Shown piece after piece: positions 55,372 to 64,000 of a stretch of DNA of 64,000 nt. Source of the stretch: Craterostigma plantagineum. Lineage: Eukaryota; Streptophyta; Magnoliopsida; Lamiales; Linderniaceae. A program made the position numbers and the translations under genes. The stretch covers positions 1-64,000 of the forward strand of contig JAPQWV010001351.1 in NCBI GenBank assembly GCA_027422505.1. The letters are read 5' to 3'. The notes below the pieces were generated by a model. The model searched no databases. It was not told the DNA's origin and saw nothing but the letters and a program-made list of their open reading frames with translations. Every line of letters starts with the position of its first letter. Within the stretch, counting starts at the first letter, position 1.

Positions 55372-55613
55372 TTTTAAGCTTTTCCAGCTTTCCTTCTCGA
55401 AGCAGTCCATGCTTGTACAGTTCAAGAAATCCCTTTTCACTTACATCTCCCAATCTGTGATGCCATAGATTTGTTAAGCTCAAATCTGAATTTTCCACAT
55501 TTGCTGTCCCAATTACTGTGGTGCCTAGAAGTGAGTATACCCCATTTTTCTTCACTCCCTTCATTACAAGCATAGCACCTCTGAACACTCTCATTTGGCC
55601 ATTCCTTATATCT
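55372..55613 (-). repeat. copia-3 GAG-pre-integrase segment, ectopic copy inside gag
   Basis: About 242 bp nearly identical to 54392-54632 but placed within gag, between ..RLYLKGVK and IDEQIDNWSKL. A shared CTTCACTCCCTTCA (coding KGVK) at both the gag junction and inside the segment suggests microhomology-guided template switching or conversion. The frame remains open across both junctions (228-codon ORF 54908-55594). Confidence 0.88.
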
Positions 55614-55788
55614 TCACTCCCTTCAGGTACAGTCGATTTGCCACTGATTTGGTCATGTATAGACTTTCCAGCTTAGTCCACAAGCTCACTGCTGTCTCTT
55701 CCTTTACTACCAGCCTCAGCACTTTATCACCTAGGCACAAAAGAATTACACTGTCAACTCTCTCGATCAAATCAGTTTTTTTGTTCAT

Positions 55789-56006
55789 TGTTCAGCTATA
55801 AGATCTGCGTCTCCTCCAATCCTTTCTGCCTCAGAAGTGCAGAAGTGCACGCATCTTCAGCCTCCACAAACTGAAATCATTCTGTCGTGCACGCATCTTC
55901 AGCCTCCACAAACTAAAATCATTCTGATCTGTGAATTTATCAACCTCAAATCGTCAGATTGAATCAATTTCCAGTCGTGATCGATTCCACGGCTCGCCGC
56001 ACCACT
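55789..56006 (-). other. copia-3 leader with degenerate primer-binding site
   Basis: Directly after the LTR (minus strand) AGTGGTGCGGCGAGCC resembles the common plant copia PBS AGTGGTATCAGAGCC with changes in the middle. A 45-bp direct repeat (GCACGCATCTTCAGCCTCCACAAACT) lies at 55845-55920. Confidence 0.65.
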
Positions 56007-56590
56007 TGTTGCAATTTTTAGCTCAGATTAACTTGTTAATTGACAATTCTATCAATTAGATGATTCGATTCGCAACTCGATCGAATCAAACCACAGCAAA
56101 AACAAAATTGAAATGCACCAGATTTACGTGGTTTAGCTACGATGCGTAGCCTACATCAACTGGCCAAGGATCACTTTTAACCAGAATTACAGAGCACGTA
56201 CCAATCTACAGAAACTCGTGTTATCAACTTTCACCTAGCTCAAGCTACAGAAAGTTACACACTCTCTCTCTCTCTCTCTCCGCGAACACGAGCTATATAA
56301 CGTGAACTGGGCACGTGCTCTCCTCATGCGCTCTGAATCCCGCGGGTAATTTGCGCTATGAATCCCGCGGCTAATTTGAAAAGTGGTACTGTGGGTTTCA
56401 TTCGCATTTCTTTTCATGAAGCTCTATTATACAATAAATCTATTCTATTTATACAATAAATCTTTATTGGGCTGCTGTTTCCAACCTATCTAGGTTATTC
56501 GAGTTAGAATACGTCTTACCTTATTCTAATTAATTAGAATAAGGAATTAGAATAACAACTCTGCCCTGCCTGTAGCAATACTCCCCAACA
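56007..56590 (-). repeat. LTR shared by copia pol (upstream side) and gag (downstream side)
   Basis: Minus strand: TGTTGGGGAG .. TTGCAACA, 584 bp, with a TATA-like GCTATATAACG (about 56295), a (GA)n tract and the motif CCACGTAAATCTGG. On one side (56591 upward) the pol end of copia-4 (DILTKPLRKDQFFYLLGKYG) reads directly into it. On the other side lies a PBS and the copia-3 gag. Confidence 0.75.
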
Positions 56591-58265
56591 CACCATACTT
56601 GCCAAGTAGATAGAAAAACTGATCTTTCCTTAAAGGCTTAGTTAAAATATCACCAGGCTGCTCTGAGGAAGAAGGAATGTAGCTCGTTTGAATGGTACCA
56701 TCCTCGATGTTGTCTCTATAAAGTTACAGTCCAGCTCTACAATCCACCTCTATGTGCTTGCTCCATGAAAGACTGGATTGGCCGCAAGTGCAGAGCTGAT
56801 CTGACCATACCTGTACAGGAGAAAGATTATCAACATTAAGATCCTTATCCAAGCAACCAAGTTACCTCAGCTATGACCAATGCTATATATTCTGCTTCAG
56901 CTTGAGCTCTTTGCCACGATGGTTTGCTTCTTTGATTTCCATGATATAACTGAGTCCCCAAGCTTCATTACATAGCTTGATAGTGTTGCATCACAGAAAA
57001 CATTGAGGCTCAGATCACTTTTAGCTGATAATAAAAGCCCTGGTCTGCCCTGATCTTTCTTTCAGGTATCTTAACACTCTATGAGCTGCATCAAGGTGGA
57101 TCTGTCTTGGTTTGTGCATGAACTGGCATGCACAACATAGGTAATGAATGTCAGGTCTAGTAATAGATAAATATAATAACTTCCTATCCTGAAAGCCAAA
57201 AATATCATCAAGAACTGAATCATTTTGGCTGATCTTTTCTCTAACAAACTTAAGGTTCCATTTGTGAAAATCCTTTACTGATTACTCACTGGAATAAATA
57301 GTGAGTAACCAGGTATATATTCCAAACTTACTGATAACCTCAACAAACTTAAGGTTCCATTGTCTTGAAGCTTGCTTTAGCCCATACAATGGCTTCTGAA
57401 GTTTGCAGACCTTGGTGCTTTCCTTCCCCTGAAAAGTAAAAACCTGGCGGCACCGCCATAAAAACTTCTCCATTCAGATCACCTTGCAAAAATGCATTAG
57501 TGACATCTATTTGGAATATATACCAGTTAGAAATAGTAGCAATTGAAAGACAGCTCTTATTGTGACATGCTTCATCACAGGTGAGAAGGTCTCATTGTAA
57601 TCAATACCCTCCATTTGTGAAAATCCCTTAGCAACTAATCTAGCTTTGTACCTTTCCACCTCTCCATTTGATCTATGCTTTATAGTGTACACCCATTTAC
57701 AGCCTATAACAGATTTTCCTTTAGGAGGCTCAACTACTTTCCAGGTCCTATTTAATTCAAGTGCTCTTATCTCAGCATTCATGGCTTCTAGCCACCTCTT
57801 GTCTCCCTTTGCATCTTCATATGACTTTGGAACGTCCTTTGAGATAGCAGCCAAATATGCCTTGTAGTCAGAGGTGATCCCATTATATTGGATCACATCT
57901 AATAAGGGATATTTGGTACTACCTGTCATATTAACATCTGGTGCATAGGGAGACACGAAGTCATTGATCCAATAAGGAGGTTTAGAGACTCTGCCTGACC
58001 TTCTTACCTCTGTTGTAGTGTTTTGTTCTGGGATGATCTCTGGTTCAGGCTGCTACCTCACTGTTCTCCTGTGGAGATTCATCAGGTGCAGCAGGCTGCT
58101 GATGATTTATGCCACTGTCGAGGTTAGTAGCATTTGCAGAAAAAGGAAAACATCTTCAAGAATATCACCTCTCTGGATACTATAAAGCTTTCAGAATCTA
58201 AGTCCAACAACCTATAGCCCTTTTGTGTGATGGAATAACTCATAAGGACACAAGGCTTGGGCACC
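56591..58265 (-). pseudogene. copia-4: integrase end, RT and RNase H remnant
   Basis: Minus strand, from 58265: an integrase C-terminal piece (CVLMSYSITQKGYRLLD), then RT with [60 protein letters not shown] and [19 protein letters not shown] deletion removes the catalytic YVDD region. Then come SITRPDIHYL and a stop-ridden RNase H ending ..PGDILTKPLRKDQFFYLLG at the LTR. Ale/Retrofit-like. Dead. Confidence 0.8.
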
Positions 58266-61135
58266 AATAACCCTCAAGTTTGATGTCCATATAGATCAAG
58301 GACACCAAACTTGGACTGTAAATAGCTGAATTGGTTCTTCCCAAGTGGCTTTGTTAATATGTCTGCGGGCTGTTTTGAAGGTATGTATGATGTTGCTATC
58401 ACTTTCTCTTGGATTTTATCATGTATAAAGTGACAATCGTGTTTACTTCGCTCATGCAAAACTGGATTTGCTGAATTGCAGATTTGCTATCTGTATATAC
58501 ACAAACATGTTTAGAGTTAGATAATCCAATGTCCTTTAACCGACTCAAACTCAATACCCATTCAGCTGTAAGCATTGGCATAGCCCTTTAGTCTGATTCT
58601 ACCGAGCTCCTTGACACTTTATTTTGTTTCTTTGATTTCCAAATATCAAGGAATCTCCAAGAAAAACTGCATAACGTGTCAAAAATTTTCTGGATACGGG
58701 ACACGCTGCCCAGTCAGCACCACAAAATGAATTCAAATTCATGTCATTTTTTGCCTTCATCATAATACCCAGACCTGGCCTACCTTTAAGGTATCTTAAT
58801 ATCCTAATCAAAACATCATGACATCTACATGTGATTCTCTCAGCTTATGCATAAACTGAGATAGTACTTGAACACCATAACTAATATCAGGTCCAGTTAA
58901 GCATAAGTAGAGTTTACCAACTATTTTGTATACCCAGGACCATCCTCATTATCATCAGCCAGTTTCACATTCTATTCAATTGGGAATTCCACAGGTTTAC
59001 ATCCCAGCATACCTGTTTCAGCCAGCAATTCTAAAGCATATTTTCTCTGATTTAAGACAATACCATCATTTGATCTAGCCACCTCTATACCAAGAAAATA
59101 CTTTAAGGTACCTAAGTCCTTCATATGGAAAACTTTATTAAGATACCTCTTCGTCTCCTCCATCATATTTCAATTATTACCTTAAATAAGAATGTCATCA
59201 ATATACATATACTAGCAGCACAACAAGATCACTCCATCTCATTTTGACAAACAAGGAATAATCATTTTTTGATTGAATAAAACCAAAATCACTTATAGTA
59301 GTAGTGAATTTACGATTCCAGTGCCTCGCCTCGATGCTTGTTTCAAGCCATACAAGGACTTATGTAACTTACAAACTTTTGTATTCTTGCAATCACTTTC
59401 ATATTCGATTCCTTGTGGAATCACCACTTCCTCATGTAAATCTCCCTGCAAGAATACATTAGTAACGTCCATTTGCCAAATCGGCTAATTATGCATAGCA
59501 GCTAAAGATACAATTAGTCTAACAGTTACATGCTTTACCACGGGAGAAAAAGTATCATTGTAATCAATACCCTCAACTTGACTATACCCTTTCGCTACTA
59601 AACGGGCCTTGTATCTCTCTATGGTTCCATCTGATTTATACTCAATCGTATAAATCCATTTGCAACCAATTGAAGTTTTACCTGACAATAGATCAACAAT
59701 CTCCCAGGTTCTATTTAGTTCTAGTGCCTTAACCTCTTGCCTCATTGCTTCTTTCCATCTCTCTGATTTGACTGCTTCATTGAAAGTGGCTGGAATTACC
59801 TCAGATGATAGTGCAGCAAGAAAGGACCTATACTCTGGCTCTGGCTCGATCCTATCATAATGAACATAGTTAGATAAAGGGTACTTAATAAAGTTTGCAG
59901 CTTCATTAATAAAAGAAGAGACATAGAGCCTCTCTGATCTCCTTAAAGTATTCTGATCTACAGCAGCTTGACCATGTGAAGGACTTAATGTTTGGCTTTC
60001 TTGTGTATCATGTGGTCCATATGTAATCTGCTCCAAAACTCCATCATCAACCTGCTCATTTGTTGTACTATATGAACTAAAAGAGTCATCGAACACATTC
60101 TTCTTGTTCAAGCTAGGCAATATAATTTCTGTCCTATTCTCATTCTGTGCCGCATATGGAAATATGTCTTCATAAAAAATAACATCTCTTGATGTTGAAA
60201 ATGTCTGATTTTTAATATCTAGCAGTCTGTATGCCTTCTGATTACTTGCATACCCCATCAAGACACAAGGCTTTGACCTTACTTGAAATTGATCATTCAT
60301 AGGTAGTATTTTAGCATAACACAAGCACCCAAAAATTCTAAGATGTTCATATTTTGGATCTCTCCCATAAAGAACATAAAAGGGTGTTTTCCACTTCAAT
60401 AAAGGGTAGGAGTTCTATTAATTAAGTAAACTACCGAGTCACCCAATATTTTAGTGGCACTTGTGACTGAAATCTCAAAGCTCTAGCAACGTTTAGTATG
60501 TGCTTATGCTTCCTCTCAACTATTCCATTTTGCTGAAACTATTCCATTTTGCTGAGGAGCAAGAGCTTTGATGTACTATGCCTAGAGAATCGAAAAGACT
60601 CTTACAATCTTTACTAAAAAAATTCCATAGCCGTTCTAATTTTCTTAACCGTAATATTAAACTGGTTATAGACATATGCAAAAAAGGTTTCATTGTATCA
60701 TATATTTCTGACTTCAATTTTAAAGGGAATGCCCAAGTGGCCCTTGAGAAGTCATCAAGAAATATCTTTCATTGTTGTATGTTGTATGTTGACTCTTTAT
60801 ATGTCCCCATACATCAATGTGAATCAATCCAAAAATAGTATCAGCCACAGTAGTTGTTCTATTGGGGAAGACTGATCTTGGATGTTTTGCAAGAGGACAT
60901 ATATTTTTATCAGAAATATTCAATGTAAAATCAGAAAGATGTTTGATTCTTTCAAATGAAATATGCCGAAACCGCCACAAAGAAATCTTATCTACTTTGG
61001 CTACTCTTCACTAGTTTTAGTACATGCATGTATTTGAGAAATACTATCATTAGGAAAAACAACCGTGTGATCTCCACATGTAAAATGTATGGGGCTTGGG
61101 GTGGGCCATTGAACCCAGCCCAATGTATTCTAATG
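58266..61135 (-). pseudogene. copia-5: integrase, RT and RNase H remnant
   Basis: Minus strand. GAG-pre-integrase ISLWRFRHISFERIKHLSDF (about 60980) leads into HIDVWGHIKSQ. Integrase is broken at about 60400-60720. The best open block (60399-59485, 304 codons) has [40 protein letters not shown] and [20 protein letters not shown]. After a stop it continues with [29 protein letters not shown] and a VYIDDILI catalytic motif (about 59200), then a broken RNase H (DILTKPLGKNQFSYLQSKFG) to about 58274. It then joins copia-4 integrase without an LTR, so a deletion fused the two. Dead. Confidence 0.82.
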
Positions 61136-61157
61136 TAACATTATATAATTCAACAAG

Positions 61158-61262
61158 TAATTGATCTTTAGTCTAGTGGTAAATCGCTATTGTTAGGTTG
61201 AATAAAGGTTGAATAAAGCTGAATGACGTGGTTTCAATTCCTCAATATCATTTTTAGTCTAT
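61158..61262 (+). repeat. tRNA-derived SINE head (or degenerate tRNA-like sequence)
   Basis: A box A-like TAGTCTAGTGG (61169-61179) and a box B-like GGTTTCAATTCC (61230-61241), about 50 bp apart, are the spacing and sequence of an internal Pol III promoter. The sequence cannot fold into a normal tRNA (insertion GGTTGAATAAA duplicated between the boxes). It lies between the copia-5 gag remnant and its integrase. Confidence 0.55.
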
Positions 61263-61389
61263 TTTCTCAACAAATTTTTTATTTACTTTTGACCCCAAGA
61301 TATTTTACATATTGACCCCCCAATTTATAAAGTCTGTGATGGTAGTGTACTTATTAATAATATATGTGATCTTATAGAGCTGAAACTCT

Positions 61390-61680
61390 CGTTTAATCCC
61401 ATCAAGAATTGCCATCAAGAATTGCATCATTTTCAGCGTGATGTGAACTCGACATATTCCTTCAAAATATCCATGATTTCACAAGCGCATTACACCTCCG
61501 CCACCGTGGATACTTCTAGTCTTCTTTCCTGGTGATTTACATGTTCCGTCTATGAATCCGATTTTATTTTTCGCTTCAAGTGCGACTATCATTTCACGGC
61601 TCCGGATTTTGTAATTCTCCGATCCTTTCAAAACCTGAATCGCTTCTCTGTACCTCTGTCTCTCTCGATGCCTCTCTGAA
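61390..61680 (-). pseudogene. copia gag N-terminal fragment
   Basis: The minus strand encodes GSENYKIRSREMIVALEAKN and KIGFIDGTCKSP, the conserved start of copia gag (UBN2-type, retrotransposon copia-like N-terminal domain), with later stops. It probably belongs to copia-5, separated from its integrase by deletion and the SINE-like insertion. Confidence 0.75.
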
Positions 61681-61788
61681 GTAACAGGGTATTAATCAAG
61701 CTCATTTACATTTGCTCCCTATATTAGGAAAATTACAATTAAAACCTCACTACATATAAAATTATATTTTATCTCTCAACATAATAAA

Positions 61789-61983
61789 TTAAGTAATAAA
61801 ACAAACACTGAAGATCTCAGACATAAGAAAAATTATTACCAGAAAGTGACGAATTCTGCTTCGATTGTCTGGATCTGCGCTTCTTCTTCTTGGTATGTGA
61901 GTATCTTCATAACAACTCTCGACAAACAATCGTCCACTCTCAGTAGAAACCGTGCTCGATTCAATTAAACAACCCAGGATCAT
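61789..61983 (-). CDS. Exon-like ORF upstream of the gag fragment, unrecognised
   Basis: It starts MILGCLIESSTVSTESGRLF and stays open to ..IRHFL, where FL|GTAATAAT is a plausible donor at about 61840. It is Ser/Arg-rich, with no known domain. An acceptor-like TTACTTCAG at about 61678 would splice it toward the gag fragment. It may be a retrotransposon leader ORF or chance. Confidence 0.25.
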   Translation of the reverse strand: MILGCLIESSTVSTESGRLFVESCYEDTHIPRRRSADPDNRSRIRHFLVIIFLMSEIFSVCFIT

Positions 61984-62209
61984 AATCGAGTTATAGCAGA
62001 TTAAGAAAAGAAAAAATCAAACAACACAAAGGGTTCTCCCGCTTTTTTTACCAAGAAGTTTTTACGAACCCAGGAGAGAGAGAATTGAAACATATATTGG
62101 AGCATAAATATCAGAATAATGGCAAGGGCGAAATTATGTACCCAGAGATGCCCCGCGAAAATTTTCGAAATTTTTAGTACTATGTATTATATTCATTAAT
62201 GATAGATAT
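61984..62209. other. AT-rich spacer
   Basis: No feature recognised. Confidence 0.4.
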
Positions 62210-62292
62210 ATACATTCCGAAATGTCGGGTACCACAGTTGGAAGGGTTCCCCGAGGTTTTGTCTATTCTTTTTTGTTTTTTTACTTAGTTGC

Positions 62293-62341
<49 letters not shown>

Positions 62342-62509
62342 CTTTTAGTTATGTTACTTTTTTTTAGTTATTTTAAGTTTTTTAGTTCTTTTTTAAGCAC
62401 TTCAGTTTATTATTTATTCTTTTTAGTTCTTTTCTTTTTTGTTTATTTATTCTTTTGAGACTATTTAGATTTTTTCTATTCTTTTTTGTTTCTTTATTTG
62501 TTTAGTTGC

Positions 62510-62561
<52 letters not shown>

Positions 62562-63226
62562 CTCTTAGATCTTTCCTACTTTTTTTAGTTATTTTAAGTT
62601 TTAACCTATCTTATTTATGCATCTTAGTTTATTATATATTCTTTATAGTTCTTTAACTTTTTGTTTTTTATTCTTATTGAGACAATTTAGTTATTTTGAC
62701 ACTTTTTTTTATTTTCGTCTTAATTATTTTCTTTTTGAATTATTTTTATATATAAATTCTTTAATATATGTAATTCTTTGTTTATCTTTTTCAATAACTT
62801 TTGATAGTTCATTTGATAATTCTTTTTAGTTATTTTAAGTTTTTATTTCTTTTTTTAAGCATTTTAGTTTATTATTTATTCTTTTTAGTTCTCTCTTTTG
62901 TTTATTTATTCTTTTGAGATTATTTAGATGTTTTCTATTCTTTTTTGTTTTTTTATTTGTTTAGTTGCTTTTACTATTATTATTATTATTATAATTATTA
63001 TTATTATTATTATTATTATACTCTTACATCTTATTTATGCATCTTAGTTTATTATATATTCTTTATAGTTCTTTAATTTTTTGTTTTTTATTCTTATTGA
63101 GACTATTTAGTTATTTTGACACTTTTTTATTTTTGTCTTAATTATTTCTTTTTTGAATTATTTTTATAAACAAATTCTTTAATATATGTAATTCTTTGTT
63201 TATCTTTTCCAATAACTTTTGATAGT
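62210..63226. repeat. T-rich tandem duplications with three (ATT)n arrays
   Basis: TTAGTTGCTTTTATT runs into ATT/TTA trinucleotide arrays at about 62296-62341, 62510-62561 and 62970-63020. The text between them (TTTTAGTTATTTTAAGTTTT, GTTTATTATTTATTCTTTTT, CTTATTGAGACTATTTAG) is repeated, showing tandem duplication of units of roughly 210 and 460 bp. Extreme T bias on the plus strand continues to the start of the coding block at 63227. Long hydrophobic ORFs here are composition artefacts. Confidence 0.85.
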
Positions 63227-64000
63227 TCATTGAAAAGATATTTTCTCAGAGATGGTCCCGATCATCTTTTCGTATTCCTCTTGGACTTCATATTCTTCTT
63301 CTCTTAGCTGCTCGAGAATTCTTCTGAGTTTGTCTCGAATGATTAGAAGGGTTCCGTCGCGGAACTTGTGGATCTCTGAGGTCTTCATGAGCCTTTTCTT
63401 TCCCTTGAAGTTGATGTACACCACTGACGGATCGTCATCTTCATTTATGATGTGTCCTTCACCAAAACTTGGATCAGGAACTTCAAACGATGGCTTCGTG
63501 AGATTCACCTTCTTCATATTGCTCTCTACCGCCATTTGAAGGTCATGAGTGGCATTGAATTTAACTTGTCGAAGAATGAATCTCTTTAACGTGGTGTATC
63601 TATAATCTCTCACCATCTGTTCCACATCGTCACCTATGATGTACGCGAGATCGGCTATATTCATCTCTTCGTATTCTCCATCTTGTCTCCGTACCATGAA
63701 GATAGGAACTTCTACGTCTCCAGAGCGCGCCCTTTTGACTCCCAGAATTTCTTGAATATTGGGTCTTTCGCCTCTTCTTTCGGAGAGGATCCAGATCAAA
63801 TCCTTTTCCTCTTAGCATAAGTGTACGACGAAGAGAGAGAAGATATTGAGTCTTGAAAGATGAGTCAGACCTCTGAGTTCAAGCTCGTCTACTTTCTTGA
63901 TCATATCTTCCTTCCTCCATATATTTCTTCGAATCTCTTCTTGATATGGAGCCACTACTTTGGCATTTTCCCATGGCACATTCACCTTTTCTCCTATCTT
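63227..64000 (-). CDS. Probable retrotransposon-associated ORF, partial
   Basis: Minus strand. The main open frame runs 63799-63227 (190 codons), with codon-like content, many Glu/Lys/Arg, no membrane segment and a coiled-coil-like C-terminus (LREEEYEVQEEYEKMIGT). The block VNLTKPSFEVPDPSFGEG..SVVYINFKGKKRLMKTSEIHKFRDGTL resembles a protein seen in many plant genomes in repetitive, retrotransposon-linked copies, usually annotated as uncharacterised. Upstream (63815-64000) an open stretch GEKVNVPWENAKVVAPYQEE may be the same protein after a frame break near 63810. Host-gene origin cannot be excluded. The reading frame continues past the window end. Confidence 0.45.

Larger units (their letters stand above)
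52934..55788 (-). pseudogene. copia-3 gag-pol remnant (Tork/Tnt1-like), rearranged
   Basis: Read on the minus strand: a gag start near 55788 (VDSVILLCLGDKVLRLV), then an inserted pol segment (55613-55372), the rest of gag (IDNWSKLILDLENIEVVIED), a CCHC knuckle CYYCQEEGHLKRN (about 55040), protease WIIDSGCSYHMT (about 54870), the GAG-pre-integrase segment (54632-54392), an integrase gap, then the integrase core RTDNGPGFCS and PYTPQQNGLAERMNRTL (54140-53990). Almost all of RT is missing. An RT tail VGSLMYAMVCTRPDLAHAL (about 53080) ends at about 52934 before RNase H. Stops and frameshifts are common; dead. Confidence 0.85.

Noticed and set aside
62222..62829. Hydrophobic poly-Ile and Phe/Tyr/Leu-rich ORFs
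   Set aside because: Produced by (ATT)n and T-rich repeats.

Overview
This window is nuclear DNA from a flowering plant, most likely a eudicot. It has spliced genes with GT-AG introns, four conserved plant protein genes, and a large load of plant transposable elements (Ty1/copia and Ty3/gypsy LTR elements, CACTA, Mutator-like, hAT, Tourist-like MITEs, LINE/SINE remnants). The exact species cannot be read from the sequence. There is no rRNA, organellar block, CRISPR array or bacterial operon.

Four host genes carry complete, frame-consistent exon sets that I joined by hand: (i) an HDA19-like class I (RPD3-type) histone deacetylase, minus strand, 12751-15424, 6 coding exons, 464 aa; (ii) a Rab GDP-dissociation inhibitor, minus strand, 22508-26094, 13 coding exons, 444 aa; (iii) a WD40 + inositol polyphosphate 5-phosphatase (5PTase12/13/14 or FRA3 type), plus strand, 37473-43042, 12 coding exons, 1157 aa; (iv) an ITN1-like ankyrin-repeat/PGG membrane protein, minus strand, 43220-45868, 3 coding exons, 580 aa. 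Genes iii and iv converge, with only 177 bp between their stop codons. The genes belong to unrelated processes (chromatin, vesicle traffic, phosphoinositide signalling, stress/ROS signalling) and I see no operon-like or cluster logic.

The rest is mobile DNA. 438-12504 is a decayed Ty1/copia element with LTRs on both sides. A CACTA transposon (5000-11497, TGG duplication) sits in its RNase H region, and a Mutator-like element (7018-11177, 9-bp duplication AAAAAATAA) sits inside the CACTA. 16525-18230 is a long-TIR Mutator-like element. 18231-22113 is a second TIR element rich in GTACC motifs, with a 483-bp hAT MITE inside it (18599-19081). 26689-27925 is an older copia LTR carrying an 800-bp hAT element (26793-27592) and cut by a younger, full-length copia element (27926-35380) with LTRs of about 1.46 kb. 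35896-36298 is a GTACC-family MITE with a perfect 9-bp duplication.

Right of gene iv lie a retroposed insertion with a poly-A tail and a 16-bp target duplication (47265-48070), a candidate Helitron end (about 49090), a 5'-truncated LINE (about 50560-51110), a gypsy-type LTR with PBS (52207-52933), and a run of rearranged minus-strand copia fragments (52934-61680), including a pol segment duplicated into gag. The last 2 kb hold T-rich ATT-microsatellite repeats and an open, probably retrotransposon-associated reading frame that runs off the window. I found no convincing new biological system. The most interesting items are the triple nesting, the pol-to-gag segment duplication, the GTACC Mutator-like family, the small membrane-type ORFs in copia leaders, and the tightly convergent gene pair.
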